From: CADEFX01 sp963840425
Lineage (GTDB): Bacteria; Pseudomonadota; Alphaproteobacteria; Rhizobiales; Hyphomicrobiaceae
Length of the DNA stretch: 64,000 bases
Direction of reading: 5' to 3'
Assembly (NCBI GenBank): GCA_963840425.1
Contig: CAWIYZ010000033.1
Span: 62,001-126,000 of the forward strand
Shown here: positions 27,165 through 36,386 of the stretch, piece by piece
Position numbering within the stretch: the stretch's first letter is position 1
Layout: every line of letters begins with the position of its first letter
Program-made: the position numbers and the translations under genes
The notes under the pieces: model-generated
Database searches by the model: none
Seen by the model: the letters and a program-made list of their open reading frames with translations, nothing else
Told to the model about the DNA's origin: nothing

Positions 27165-29051
27165 TCAGCGTAGGTAAGAATTATGGTGGACAAGGCCGGC
27201 AGACGATACCTGCGCCTCGACGTAGACGAATTTCTGCATGTCCCATGCGCCGGTGGGGCACCGCTCGGCGCACAGCCCGCAGTGCAGGCACACGTCCTCG
27301 TCCTTGGCCATGATGCGGCCGGTCAGCAGCACGTCGGACACATAGATGTCCTGTGATTTGTTCATCGCCGGCACCCGCAACGACCGGCGCAAGTCCGCTT
27401 CGTCATCGTTGTCCGTGAAGTTGATGCAATCGACCGGACAGATGTCCATGCACGCATCACATTCAATGCACAGCGAGCGGGTGAAGACCGTCTGCACGTC
27501 GCAGTTGAGGCAGCGCTCGACCTCCTTGGCGGCGAGCTTATCGTCGTAGCCGAGCTCGACCTCTATCTTGAGATTCTTCAGCGAAATGCCGAGATCGGCA
27601 TGAGGAACGGCAATCCGGTTCAGCGGATCATAGTCGTTCGAGTACGACCACTCGTGAATGCCCATCTTCTGGCTGACGAGCGTGAAGCCCGGCCCGGGGC
27701 GCACGGTGATGTCCTGCCGGCCGCAGTGCGCGTGAATGGAGATCGCGGCCTGATGGCCGTGCGCGACCGCCCAAATGATGTTCTCAGGGCCCCATGCCGC
27801 GTCGCCGCCGAAGAATACGCCTGGCCGGGTGGACATGAACGTCTTGCGGTCGATCGTCGGCATGTCCCACTCGCCGAATTCAATGCCGATATTGCGCTCA
27901 ATCCAGGGGAAGGCGTTTTCCTGTCCGATCGCCATCAACACATCGTCGCATTCAATGACGACTTCCTCGCCGGAGGGCTCGAGCTTCGGGCGACCTTTGG
28001 CGTCGACCCCCGTTTCCTTCATCTTCTCGAAGCGCATGCCCACGAGCTTGCCCTTCTCGACGATAAACGCCTTTGGCGCATGATTGTCGAGAATCGGAAT
28101 GCCCTCATGCAGGGCGTCCTTGATTTCCCAGTCGGACGCCTTCATCACCTTGCGCGGGCTACGCACTGTGACGGTGACCTTCTCGGCACCGAGTCGCAGG
28201 GCCGTGCGGCAGCAGTCCATGGCCGTATTACCGCCGCCGATCACCACCACGCGGCGGCCGACCTTCTCGACATGGCCGAACGCCACCGATGTCAACCAGT
28301 CGATACCGATATGGATGTTGGCCGAAGCCTCCGCACGGCCGGGAATCGAGAGATCCTTCCCCTTGGGCGCGCCGGTACCCACGAACACGGCATCGAAGCC
28401 TTCGTCCAGCACGGCCTTGAGGCTCTTCACCTCGTGCCCGAACCGGGTCTCGACTCCGAAGCCGACAATGCGGTCGACCTCCTCGTCGAGCACACGCTCC
28501 GGCAGACGAAACGACGGAATATTGGTCCGCATCAGCCCGCCGCCTTTGGGATCGCGCTCGAACAGCGTGCACGCGTAGCCGAGCGGTAGCAGATCACGCG
28601 CCACGGTCAGTGAAGCGGGGCCGGCGCCGAGCAGCGCGATGCGCTTGCCGTTTTTCTTTTTCGGGATGTCCGGCATGAAAGCATCGACTTCGCCTTTGTA
28701 GTCGGCGGCGACACGCTTCAGGCGGCAAATGGCGACGGGCTCCGCATTCTTCCGCGACGGGTCCCGCACGTTGCTCTCATCCGCCATCTGAATGCGTCCA
28801 CGGCGACAGGCGGGCTCACATGGGCGGTCGCAGACGCGGCCGAGAATGCCCGGGAATACATTCAACTCCCAGTTCAGCATGTAGGCGGCGGCGTACCGGC
28901 CCTGGGCGATCAGCCGGATGTATTCGGGAACAGGAGTATGGGTCGGGCAGGCCCACTGACAATCGACGACCTTGTGGAAATATTTGGGATTGCCGATGTC
29001 CGTTGGGGCCATCCGACCCCGACTTCGCGCCGCGATTTCACGCGCGTCCAT
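27165..29051 (-). CDS. GltD-like FAD/NAD(P) oxidoreductase fused to ferredoxin domains
   Basis: 628 residues. The N-terminal region (about 30-90) has the cysteine-rich DCQWACPTHTPVPEY and GRVCDRPCEPACRRG stretches of glutamate-synthase small subunits. Next come an FAD motif (IALLGAGPASLTVARDL), an NAD(P) motif (VVVIGGGNTAMDCC), and a C-terminal ferredoxin domain with CIECDACMDICPVDC and CLHCGLCAERCP for two [4Fe-4S] clusters. It is first in the operon with the 2-oxoacid oxidoreductase subunits, so I infer it passes electrons between NAD(P)H and that enzyme rather than taking part in glutamate synthesis; no gltB is nearby. Confidence 0.85.
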   Translation of the reverse strand: MDAREIAARSRGRMAPTDIGNPKYFHKVVDCQWACPTHTPVPEYIRLIAQGRYAAAYMLNWELNVFPGILGRVCDRPCEPACRRGRIQMADESNVRDPSRKNAEPVAICRLKRVAADYKGEVDAFMPDIPKKKNGKRIALLGAGPASLTVARDLLPLGYACTLFERDPKGGGLMRTNIPSFRLPERVLDEEVDRIVGFGVETRFGHEVKSLKAVLDEGFDAVFVGTGAPKGKDLSIPGRAEASANIHIGIDWLTSVAFGHVEKVGRRVVVIGGGNTAMDCCRTALRLGAEKVTVTVRSPRKVMKASDWEIKDALHEGIPILDNHAPKAFIVEKGKLVGMRFEKMKETGVDAKGRPKLEPSGEEVVIECDDVLMAIGQENAFPWIERNIGIEFGEWDMPTIDRKTFMSTRPGVFFGGDAAWGPENIIWAVAHGHQAAISIHAHCGRQDITVRPGPGFTLVSQKMGIHEWSYSNDYDPLNRIAVPHADLGISLKNLKIEVELGYDDKLAAKEVERCLNCDVQTVFTRSLCIECDACMDICPVDCINFTDNDDEADLRRSLRVPAMNKSQDIYVSDVLLTGRIMAKDEDVCLHCGLCAERCPTGAWDMQKFVYVEAQVSSAGLVHHNSYLR

Positions 29052-29331
29052 TGCACCTCGTCCCTGGCATCGTTCCTCCGGCGGGGGCGCATCCTACGCC
29101 AATGCGACTGACCAACCCAACCCTGCAGTCCAAGCCCAAGATATGCGCATCCTCTCGCTGCCCGGAGCAGACGCCCCGAGCCTACGCGCCTCTCTATAAA
29201 GCCTTATTCGCCGGGCGTCCAAGGGCCTCATTTCAAATCCCCAACGCGGTAACAGAACGGCCACGCCTCGCATCCTGGTTTTGTGCAGTGCGCTCGCCTA
29301 GTGTGTTGCCATCCATGCTGATGAGGCCCCT

Positions 29332-29679
29332 ATGATCGCCGTCATCTTCGAGGTCTTGCCGGTCGAGGGCCGGCGACAGCACTATCTCGATCTCGCCGCC
29401 GAGCTGAGGCCGGAACTCGAACGCATCGACGGCTTCATATCCGTCGAACGGTTTCAGAGCATCACCGATCCAGGCAAGATGCTGTCGCTCTCGTTCTGGC
29501 GCGACGAGGCCGCACTGGCTGCTTGGCGCAATCATGCCGGCCATCGCCTCACCCAGGCCAAAGGGCGCTCGGGCATCTTCCAGGACTGCCGTCTGCGTAT
29601 TGCCGGCGTGGTGCGCGACTATGGCATGCACGATCGGCGCGAACAGGCGCCCGAGGACAGTCGCCGCACGCATGAATAA
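29332..29679 (+). CDS. Antibiotic biosynthesis monooxygenase (ABM) domain protein
   Basis: 115 residues with the ferredoxin-like dimeric ABM fold. VIFEVLPVEGRRQHYLDLA starts the fold, LERIDGFISVERFQSITDP and LSLSFWRDEAALAAWRNH follow. Small ABM proteins act as cofactor-free oxygenases, heme-degrading enzymes or have no known substrate; nothing here selects one. It is followed after 11 bases by a VOC protein, probably cotranscribed. The 280 bases between it and the flavoprotein gene contain no gene I can support. Confidence 0.75.
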   Translation: MIAVIFEVLPVEGRRQHYLDLAAELRPELERIDGFISVERFQSITDPGKMLSLSFWRDEAALAAWRNHAGHRLTQAKGRSGIFQDCRLRIAGVVRDYGMHDRREQAPEDSRRTHE

Positions 29680-29690
29680 TAGGATAGCGC

Positions 29691-30086
29691 ATGCTCGACC
29701 ATGCTTCCCTGGGGGTGCGAGACCTCGAGCGCAGCGCGGTATTCTACGCGGTCATGCTCGCGCCTCTGGGTTTGGTCAAGCTTGTTGAGCGCAAGGGCCG
29801 GATTGGGTTTGGCAAACGCTATCCCGAGTTGTGGCTCAATCACCGTCCTCACATGCCCGCGGTCGCCGGGGATACCGGCAATCACATCTGTCTCAGGGCA
29901 CGGAGCGAGGAAGCGGTGCGCAGTTTTCATGCTGCGGCACTTGCCAACGGAGGCAGCGACGACGGACCACCCGGGCCGCGGCAAGGCACCGTGACGGCAT
30001 ATTTCGCCGCCTTCGTTCGTGACCCGGACGGCAATCGCATCGAAGCCGCGACATTTCCCGACGTAGATAGTGCGAAGGCGTTCTGA
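29691..30086 (+). CDS. VOC-family (glyoxalase-fold) protein
   Basis: 131 residues with the paired beta-alpha-beta-beta-beta modules of glyoxalase/dioxygenase proteins. LDHASLGVRDLERSAVFYAV is the usual start with the first metal His, and FVRDPDGNRIEAATF holds the final Glu. Substrate unknown. It is convergent with the small membrane protein gene, eight bases away. Confidence 0.8.
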   Translation: MLDHASLGVRDLERSAVFYAVMLAPLGLVKLVERKGRIGFGKRYPELWLNHRPHMPAVAGDTGNHICLRARSEEAVRSFHAAALANGGSDDGPPGPRQGTVTAYFAAFVRDPDGNRIEAATFPDVDSAKAF

Positions 30087-30093
30087 TCGCGGG

Positions 30094-30291
30094 CTAATCC
30101 TTGGCCTTCTTGATATCGCCCTTCTTCACGCCAGCCTCCGGGAAAATCCACATGGAGACTATGGCGAAGGCCGCGAGCCCGATGACGAACCAGAACAGAT
30201 GCGGCTTGCCATTGGCGCGCTCCCAATAGGCGAAGGCAATCGCCACCACCAGCGCCACCAGAGAGACAATGGCTTTCACGTCGTTGGGCAC
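30094..30291 (-). CDS. Small two-helix membrane protein, unknown function
   Basis: 65 residues with two predicted transmembrane helices (IVSLVALVVAIAFAYWE and FWFVIGLAAFAIVSMWIF) and a lysine-rich tail ending KKGDIKKAKD. I recognise no family. It lies 33 bases after the fatty acid hydroxylase gene on the same strand and is probably cotranscribed, which suggests a membrane-lipid context but no specific job. Confidence 0.6.
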   Translation of the reverse strand: MPNDVKAIVSLVALVVAIAFAYWERANGKPHLFWFVIGLAAFAIVSMWIFPEAGVKKGDIKKAKD

Positions 30292-30323
30292 TGAGAAAGC
30301 TCCTGGCGAGGACTGATTCCGCC

Positions 30324-31094
30324 TCAGTAGTTGCCCATCGGTACGGCCGCTGCTTCGTCGGGCCGCTTCGGCCGCCCGCGCAATTCCGGCTTAAGATGCC
30401 GAGTGTCATAGCCGTTCAGCAGATGGCCCAGCAACCCACGCTTGAGATCCGAGGTGCCGAAAAACCAATCGGCGATCGGGAATGTCAGGTTCATATTCAC
30501 CTCCATCATAAGTCGCGCGTTGTGATGCGCGGTGTGATGGCGGCGCAGCGTATTCACGAACGGGCAGTTCCTGACGAACCAGTTCTCCTCCACATGGCAG
30601 CAGAAATGCATGAACTCGTAGATCAGATACATGCCCGTCGTCACGCACATGAACAGCCAGCCGACGTTTGGTGAGAACACCTGCCCGAGGACGATGGCAG
30701 CTGGGATCGACATCAGAATGAAGACCACCAGCGCGTAGGGAGGAAACACCGTGACGCGCCAATCCTTGTGGTCGCGGAAACGCATTTCCTCGTCGGTGAA
30801 GAACTGGTGATGGTTGAGAGTGTGGCGCTCATAGACGGCCCGCAGCCCTTTGATCGGGATAGGCCGATGCATGATATGCTTGTGCACGAACCACTCGAAC
30901 AGGTTCGTGAACAGGAACGCGATGGGAATGGTCAGCAGCTCGAGCCAGCTCGGGTTCGAAAGGTGCTGCAGGTAGATGTAGAATGCCGCTGCGCCCATCG
31001 CGTATATGATGACGATGTGCAGATAGCCGTCATAGAAGCCCATGATGCGCGAACGGTATTCCTGCCGGAATGCCTTTTGCCGTTCGGTAATCAT
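30324..31094 (-). CDS. Fatty acid hydroxylase/sterol desaturase superfamily membrane protein
   Basis: Di-iron membrane oxygenase of 256 residues. The histidine clusters HKHIMH, HTLNHH, HFCCH and HHTAHH supply the expected metal ligands, with hydrophobic helices between them (IVIIYAMGAAAFYIYL, YALVVFILMSIPAAIVL). Members hydroxylate or desaturate lipids, carotenoids or sterols; the substrate cannot be told here. Followed by the small membrane protein. Confidence 0.82.
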   Translation of the reverse strand: MITERQKAFRQEYRSRIMGFYDGYLHIVIIYAMGAAAFYIYLQHLSNPSWLELLTIPIAFLFTNLFEWFVHKHIMHRPIPIKGLRAVYERHTLNHHQFFTDEEMRFRDHKDWRVTVFPPYALVVFILMSIPAAIVLGQVFSPNVGWLFMCVTTGMYLIYEFMHFCCHVEENWFVRNCPFVNTLRRHHTAHHNARLMMEVNMNLTFPIADWFFGTSDLKRGLLGHLLNGYDTRHLKPELRGRPKRPDEAAAVPMGNY

Positions 31095-31194
31095 TTCCTC
31101 ACCTCGGAGCCTGTGGTGCGCGTTCGCAGGCCAGCACCGCCATCTGATATATCAGAAAATACACCCGCGGCCCGCGAAGGGTCAACAGTCCGAG

Positions 31195-31485
31195 CTATTG
31201 CGCAAGCTTGTCCATGGCCGCCGCGAGCTTGATATCGAGCTCGGTCAACCCGCCTGCATCGTGCGTCGACAGTGTCACATCCACCCGGTTCCAGACGTTG
31301 AACCACTCCGGATGATGATTCATGCGCTCCGCCACCAGGGCCGCACGCGTCATGAAGCCGAAGGCCTCGTTGAAGTCCTTGAACTTGAACGACCTGGCGA
31401 TCGCATCGCGGCCTTCGACCGGCGCCCAGTCTGGCACTTTGCCGAGAGCCTCGGTCCTTTGCTCGGGAGCAAACTTCTGGGCCAT
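31195..31485 (-). CDS. phhB: Pterin-4a-carbinolamine dehydratase
   Basis: 96 residues, the usual length. RMNHHPEWFNVWNRVDVTL is the family signature with the two catalytic His, and LTELDIKLAAAMD ends the fold. The enzyme recycles 4a-hydroxytetrahydrobiopterin (EC 4.2.1.96); many bacteria carry it without phenylalanine hydroxylase, and none is seen here. The ATG at 31485 is preceded by GGAGGAGG, so the in-frame upstream start at 31530 is rejected. Confidence 0.9.
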   Translation of the reverse strand: MAQKFAPEQRTEALGKVPDWAPVEGRDAIARSFKFKDFNEAFGFMTRAALVAERMNHHPEWFNVWNRVDVTLSTHDAGGLTELDIKLAAAMDKLAQ

Positions 31486-31551
31486 GATTGCCTCCTCCGT
31501 GCTGCCCACCATTCTAACTGCGCGGCGCAAGGTTCTCGGCGCCGGCCCGCA

Positions 31552-32121
31552 TCATGTGCCGACCTTGCCGCGAAAGCTCGCAGCCTCGCCCCCCAGTTGA
31601 TAGGCGTGCTCAACGACATAGGGGCCGCCGCCACTACCGGGCTTGGCAGAAAAGAGCGCAAAGCGCTCGACCCTGAAGGCCTCCGACCTGAGGCCGCCAC
31701 GGGAGCTCAGAAATCGCGCAACCGCGTCAGGACGGGTGCCCTTGAGGCGTGCAAGGGTCACATGCGGTCTGAATGTCTGCGAATTGGGCTCCAGTCCCGC
31801 TCGCCGCGCCGCCCGCTCGTGCGCCCTTTGCAGGTTCGCCAGGGCCTCACCTCCCTCAACTCCGGCCCAGATCACGCGTGGCGTGCGCCCGCCAAAAAAA
31901 CCTACCCCGGAAATCGAGATGTCGAACGGAACCACCTCGATATCATCGAGAAAGCTGGCAAACTCGTCCGCGATGCGGTTGTCGATATCGCCAGCGAAGC
32001 GCAGGGTGATGTGAAAGTCCTCCGGCTCGACCCATCGGGCGCCCGGCAGCGGCATGCGCATCAGACTGAGCCGCATGCGCACGCTTTGAGGAAGTTCTAG
32101 CCCAGTGAACAGTCGAGGCAT
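31552..32121 (-). CDS. thpR: RNA 2',3'-cyclic phosphodiesterase (2H family)
   Basis: LigT-type protein of 189 residues with the two HxT motifs of the 2H phosphoesterase fold: FHITLRFAG and RPHVTLARL. It opens 2',3'-cyclic phosphates on RNA ends and was first described as a 2'-5' RNA ligase. ATG 32121 begins MPRLFTGLELP, as in relatives; a TTG lies seven codons upstream. Its start is 17 bases after the esterase stop, so the two probably share a transcript. Confidence 0.87.
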   Translation of the reverse strand: MPRLFTGLELPQSVRMRLSLMRMPLPGARWVEPEDFHITLRFAGDIDNRIADEFASFLDDIEVVPFDISISGVGFFGGRTPRVIWAGVEGGEALANLQRAHERAARRAGLEPNSQTFRPHVTLARLKGTRPDAVARFLSSRGGLRSEAFRVERFALFSAKPGSGGGPYVVEHAYQLGGEAASFRGKVGT

Positions 32122-32138
32122 GGGAAATTCTGCTACTC

Positions 32139-32819
32139 TCAACCACCTTGTTGCCGGGCGCGGCGAGCATGTACACGAGCGATCAGCTCTTTCACCTTCG
32201 GTACGATGCCCCCTACGATCACCGATACGCCCTCGGGATTGGGATGGATGCCATCGCCGAGGTTGAGCTTGGCACGCATAGCCACACCCTGGAGGAAGAA
32301 CGGATAGAGTAATGCGCCATGCTTTTGCGCGAGGTCCGGGAAAATCGCATTGAAGGTGGACGTATAGGTCTCCCCGAGATTCCTTGGCGCTAGCATGCCT
32401 GCGATCAGAATTTCGATGTCACGTGCCTTGAGGCGCTCGACGATGCTGGTCAAGTTTTGACGCGCTTTGGCGGGATCGAGGCCACGCATGGCGTCGTTGG
32501 CTCCCAGCTCGAGGATCACCGCGTCTGTACCCTCGGGTATGGACCAGTCAAGCCGCGCGAGCCCGCCGGCGGTCGTATCGCCCGAAACACCCGCATTGAT
32601 GATCTCGACGTTGAGGCCTGCCGCCTTGAGCTTGCGCTCGAGTTGCGCCGGGAACGCCTCGCGTTCTGCCAGCATGTATCCCGCCATCAGGCTATCGCCG
32701 AAAGCAACGATGCGCACCGGGGCATCCTTGGCCTTGGCAACGGCCGGCAATGTAAAGATCGACAATAAGATGTTGACGGCAGCGAGAACGCGCACCATCT
32801 GGCCCAAATGCTTTTGCAT
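32139..32819 (-). CDS. SGNH/GDSL arylesterase or lysophospholipase (TesA type)
   Basis: 226 residues with an N-terminal signal peptide (VRVLAAVNILLSIFTLPAVAKA), so probably periplasmic. All SGNH blocks are visible: FGDSLMAGY (Ser), VSGDTTAGG (Gly), LELGANDAMRG (Asn) and DGIHPNPEG (Asp-His). The frame runs on to 33125 over the divergent ABC gene, but ATG 32819 with AGGA just upstream and a signal peptide is the true start. TesA esterases typically lie divergent to this LolD-type ABC gene, as here. Confidence 0.9.
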   Translation of the reverse strand: MQKHLGQMVRVLAAVNILLSIFTLPAVAKAKDAPVRIVAFGDSLMAGYMLAEREAFPAQLERKLKAAGLNVEIINAGVSGDTTAGGLARLDWSIPEGTDAVILELGANDAMRGLDPAKARQNLTSIVERLKARDIEILIAGMLAPRNLGETYTSTFNAIFPDLAQKHGALLYPFFLQGVAMRAKLNLGDGIHPNPEGVSVIVGGIVPKVKELIARVHARRARQQGG

Positions 32820-32925
32820 AGTGTCCTGCCACAACCTTTCAATCTGGCTGCCCGCGAGGGCAATCCACATCAAGTAGAAAGAGGACCAACTTGCGGCAAG
32901 TCCCAGGCTATGAAGCGGGCCAGCA

Positions 32926-33621
32926 TTGACCGAGCCCATCATCGAAACCGACAGCGTGTGCCTGTCGCTGCGCAGCCGCGCGGGATTGGTCGAGATCCTG
33001 CGCGGTGTCAACTTCTCGGTCTCCGCCGGTGAGTCCGTAGCCGTAACCGGACCGAGCGGATCGGGCAAGACATCGTTGCTCATGATTTTGGCCGGCCTGG
33101 AGCAGGCAACATCAGGACGCGTCAAGGTTGCGGGTCATGATCTGACGGCGCTGGACGAGGATCAGCTCGCGCTGGCGCGCGGCGCCAGCATCGGCATCGT
33201 CTTCCAGTCGTTTCATCTGGTCCCGACAATGACGGCGCTCGAAAACGTGGCACTGCCGCTGGAGTTTCAGAGCCGGGCCGATGCTTTCGATGAGGCGGCG
33301 GAGCGCCTGGAGGAGGTCGGGCTTTCGCACCGCCTACAACACTTCCCGGCACAGCTCTCGGGCGGCGAGCAGCAGCGCGTCGCGCTTGCCCGCGCGCTCG
33401 TGACGCGACCGCGCATCCTGCTCGCGGACGAACCCACCGGCAATCTCGACGGCACGACCGGAGCGCAGGTCATGGACTTGCTGTTCGCGGCGCAAGCCCG
33501 GCGCAACGCCACTCTCGTCCTCATCACGCATGACGAGCGGCTGGCCTCGCGCTGCTCGCGCGTGGTGCGCATGCTGGACGGCGGCATCTTGTCCGAAGCG
33601 GCTGAGCGGGCTTCTGCATGA
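32926..33621 (+). CDS. ABC transporter ATP-binding protein (LolD/YbbA type)
   Basis: 231 residues with Walker A GPSGSGKTSLL (about 46), signature LSGGEQQRVALARAL, Walker B ILLADEPTGNLD and switch His in LITHDERL. The start is a TTG at 32926; the nearby ATG at 32910 is out of frame. It overlaps the permease gene by four bases (ATGA). It resembles E. coli YbbA, whose partner is YbbP and whose neighbour is TesA, the same arrangement as here. Confidence 0.9.
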   Translation: MTEPIIETDSVCLSLRSRAGLVEILRGVNFSVSAGESVAVTGPSGSGKTSLLMILAGLEQATSGRVKVAGHDLTALDEDQLALARGASIGIVFQSFHLVPTMTALENVALPLEFQSRADAFDEAAERLEEVGLSHRLQHFPAQLSGGEQQRVALARALVTRPRILLADEPTGNLDGTTGAQVMDLLFAAQARRNATLVLITHDERLASRCSRVVRMLDGGILSEAAERASA

Positions 33622-36200
33622 GTGTAGACGTCGCAACGGCGCCTGCTGCAGCTCCAGCATACTCCCGAGCCTGGCACATTTTGACCTTCGCCCTGCGCGA
33701 GCTGCGCGGTGGACTGCAGGGGTTCTATGTCTTCGTGGCCTGCGTGGCGCTCGGCGTCGCCGTTATCACGGGTGTCGGCGCGCTGACGGATGCTCTGCGT
33801 GCCGGCTTCGAGCGCCAAGGCGAGGCGTTGCTTGGTGGAGACGTTACGCTCTCGCGTCCGCATCGCCGCGCCGAGTCCGACGAGCGCGCGTGGATGGATG
33901 CCCGCGGGCGGGTGAGCGAAACAGCGACGCTGCGCGCCATGGCACGGCGGCTCGATGGCAGCGAGCAGCTTCTCGTCGAGCTCAAGGGCGCAGACGCGAG
34001 CTATCCCTTGGCTGGAGATTTGAGATTCAGCGGCGGTGTCAGCAAGGACACCGCTTTAGCACTCAGGAACGGTGCAACCGTAGATGCCATCCTGCTCGAG
34101 CGGCTTGGTCTGAAAATCGGCGACAGCATGCAACTCGGCAACGGTACGGTAGAGATCCGAGGCATCGTCGAGGCCGAGCCAGACAAGATTTCTGACCGGT
34201 TGACCTTTGGGCCGCGTGTCTTTGTCTCCCTGGCGACGCTCGAGCACACAGGCCTCGCCACCCCGGGAAGCCTTGTGCGCTGGCGTTACGCCCTGAAGCT
34301 CGCCGGAAGCGTAGGAGCCAATGACGCGGGCCTCGTCAAGTTCCGCGACCAGGCAAAGGCCGATCTGCCAGACGGTGGGTTCACGATAGCCGATCGCCGC
34401 GATCCCCATCCGCAGGTAACCCGAACACTGGAGCGCCTGCGCCAGTTCCTAACGCTCATCGGCTTGACGGCACTGCTGGTTGGGGGCGTGGGCGTCGCCA
34501 ATGCCGTGGCCACCTACATCGACCGTCGGCGCAAGGTCATCGCCACGTTCAAAAGCCTCGGTGCCACCAGCGGTCTGATTTTTACCGTGCATCTGGCCCA
34601 GGTTATGCTGATCGCTGGATTGGGAGTCCTGATCGGCTTGCTTCTAGGTCTTTTCCTGCCATTTCTACTCAGCCCACTCGTAGCTGGCGCTCTACCAATC
34701 CAAACAGAAACCAGCGTCCGCCCTTCGAGCCTGCTCATCGCCGTCGCTTACGGACTTCTCGTTGCCTTGCTGTTCACACTCTGGCCGCTCGGCCGGGCCG
34801 AGTTGGTTCGGGCGGCAGTGCTGTTTCGCGACGAGGTGGCGCCTGAGCGCGTCTGGCCGCGCTGGCGCGTGATCGTGCTGACCTTTGTCACAGCGGCTGC
34901 CCTGCTCGGACTGGCATTGGCAACCTCGGAGTCGCAACGTATTGCGCTCTACTTCTGCCTGAGCATCGCCGGCATCTTCGCGGTCTTCATCGCGCTCGGA
35001 TATGGGATAACCGCGCTCGCACGTCGCTTGCCGCGACCGCGTCAGGCAGAACTCGCCCTGGCGCTGGGCAGCATCGGCGCACCCGGTGGATTGACGCGCT
35101 CTGTCGTGCTGTCACTCGGCACAGGGCTATCCTTGCTTGTCGCCGTGGCCCTGGCCAACACGTCAATTGTCTCGGAGCTGTCAACACACCTGCCCAAGAA
35201 CTCGCCCGACTACTTCATCCTGGACATCCCGCAGGCGGAGCTTTCGAGCCTGATCGGTATCATAAATCGCGAGACGCCAGAGGCTCACATCAACCAGGCC
35301 CCAATGCTGCGCGGCCGCATGGTCAGGCTCGGAGAGCGGCCGGTAGAGCAGATCAAAGCGCCGCCGGAGGCCGCCTGGGTGCTCACCGGCGACCGCGGCC
35401 TCACCTACTCCGACGATGTGCCCGAGGGCTCCACACTGGCAGAAGGCACTTGGTGGCCGGCCCACTACACGGGCGAGCCTCTGGTTTCCTTCGAGGCCGA
35501 GTTGGCCAAAGGATTAGGAGTCAAAATCGGCGACCGAGTGACCGTCAACGTGCTCGGCCGTAACCTGACGGCGAAGGTTGCTAATCTCCGGGATGTGAGG
35601 TGGGAGAGCTTGGCCATCAATTTTGTTCTGGTGTTCTCGCCCAACGCGTTGCGCGACGCACCACACAATCTGCTGGCAACCGTAACCCTTCCGGACAAGG
35701 TCTCGCTGGCGGTAGAAGCCAATCTGGCCAAGAGCATCGGCAGGGCTCACCCAGCCGTGACGACGCTCCGCGTCAAGGATGCGATCAACGCGTTCAACTC
35801 CATCTTCGCCCGCATCATGACGGCCGTGCAGGTAGCGGGGAGCGTCACGCTGGCGGCCGGCGCCCTGGTCTTGGCCGGGGCCCTGGCTACCGCGCAACGC
35901 CGGCGCATCCGTGAAGCCGTCATCCTGAAAGCACTCGGCGCCACGCGTGCGCGCATCCTGCGCGCGCACTTTCTGGAGTACCTGATGCTGGCTGCGATCT
36001 CGGCATCGCTTGCGGTGGCACTCGGTACCGTAGCCGCCTGGATCGCTGTCACCCGAGTGATGGAACTGCCGTTCGAGTTCTCCTGGGGCGCTGTAGCGCA
36101 AGCCCTTGGCGTAGCGCTTCTTTTGATCGCTGTGTTGGGGGGGATCGGCACCTCGCGCGTGTTGCGCGCGCCGTCAGTTCCTTACCTGCGGGCAGAATAA
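33618..36200 (+). CDS. FtsX-type ABC transporter permease (YbbP-like)
   Basis: 860-residue permease with an N-terminal helix (FYVFVACVALGVAVITGVG), a large periplasmic domain, a first FtsX block of helices (about 275-420: TALLVGGVGVANAVATYIDR), further helices, a second periplasmic region and a second FtsX block at the C-terminus (AAGALVLAGALATAQRRR to the end). The size and duplicated FtsX layout match YbbP, a permease of unknown cargo, possibly lipid or lipoprotein related. It is translationally coupled to the ATPase. Confidence 0.9.
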   Translation: MSVDVATAPAAAPAYSRAWHILTFALRELRGGLQGFYVFVACVALGVAVITGVGALTDALRAGFERQGEALLGGDVTLSRPHRRAESDERAWMDARGRVSETATLRAMARRLDGSEQLLVELKGADASYPLAGDLRFSGGVSKDTALALRNGATVDAILLERLGLKIGDSMQLGNGTVEIRGIVEAEPDKISDRLTFGPRVFVSLATLEHTGLATPGSLVRWRYALKLAGSVGANDAGLVKFRDQAKADLPDGGFTIADRRDPHPQVTRTLERLRQFLTLIGLTALLVGGVGVANAVATYIDRRRKVIATFKSLGATSGLIFTVHLAQVMLIAGLGVLIGLLLGLFLPFLLSPLVAGALPIQTETSVRPSSLLIAVAYGLLVALLFTLWPLGRAELVRAAVLFRDEVAPERVWPRWRVIVLTFVTAAALLGLALATSESQRIALYFCLSIAGIFAVFIALGYGITALARRLPRPRQAELALALGSIGAPGGLTRSVVLSLGTGLSLLVAVALANTSIVSELSTHLPKNSPDYFILDIPQAELSSLIGIINRETPEAHINQAPMLRGRMVRLGERPVEQIKAPPEAAWVLTGDRGLTYSDDVPEGSTLAEGTWWPAHYTGEPLVSFEAELAKGLGVKIGDRVTVNVLGRNLTAKVANLRDVRWESLAINFVLVFSPNALRDAPHNLLATVTLPDKVSLAVEANLAKSIGRAHPAVTTLRVKDAINAFNSIFARIMTAVQVAGSVTLAAGALVLAGALATAQRRRIREAVILKALGATRARILRAHFLEYLMLAAISASLAVALGTVAAWIAVTRVMELPFEFSWGAVAQALGVALLLIAVLGGIGTSRVLRAPSVPYLRAE

Positions 36201-36301
36201 CGGACTGAATTGAACGCAATTCGCGCTTAGGTTGTGTCTACTTTAGTCTAAAGGCAGTCGCCTTAATCCGCCTGAAATCGACGTTTCTCCGCTCGACCTT
36301 C

Positions 36302-36330
36302 TTGAAAGCGGCACAATACGCGGACATATT
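36302..36330 (+). promoter_or_regulatory. Putative promoter for the Bax inhibitor-1 gene
   Basis: TTGAAA (36302-36307), a 17-base spacer and CATATT (36325-36330), 57 bases upstream of the gene start. The 186-base spacer between the permease and this gene shows no other obvious element. Confidence 0.45.
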
Positions 36331-36386
36331 GATCCTGCGGCGCGGTCTATTATCTGGCCGCGTGGAGGCTCAAAGGGAACCCTACT

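Noticed and set aside
32820..33125. A longer N-terminus for the SGNH esterase.
   Set aside because: The extension is antisense to the divergent ABC ATPase gene and would bury the signal peptide; ATG 32819 has a ribosome binding site.
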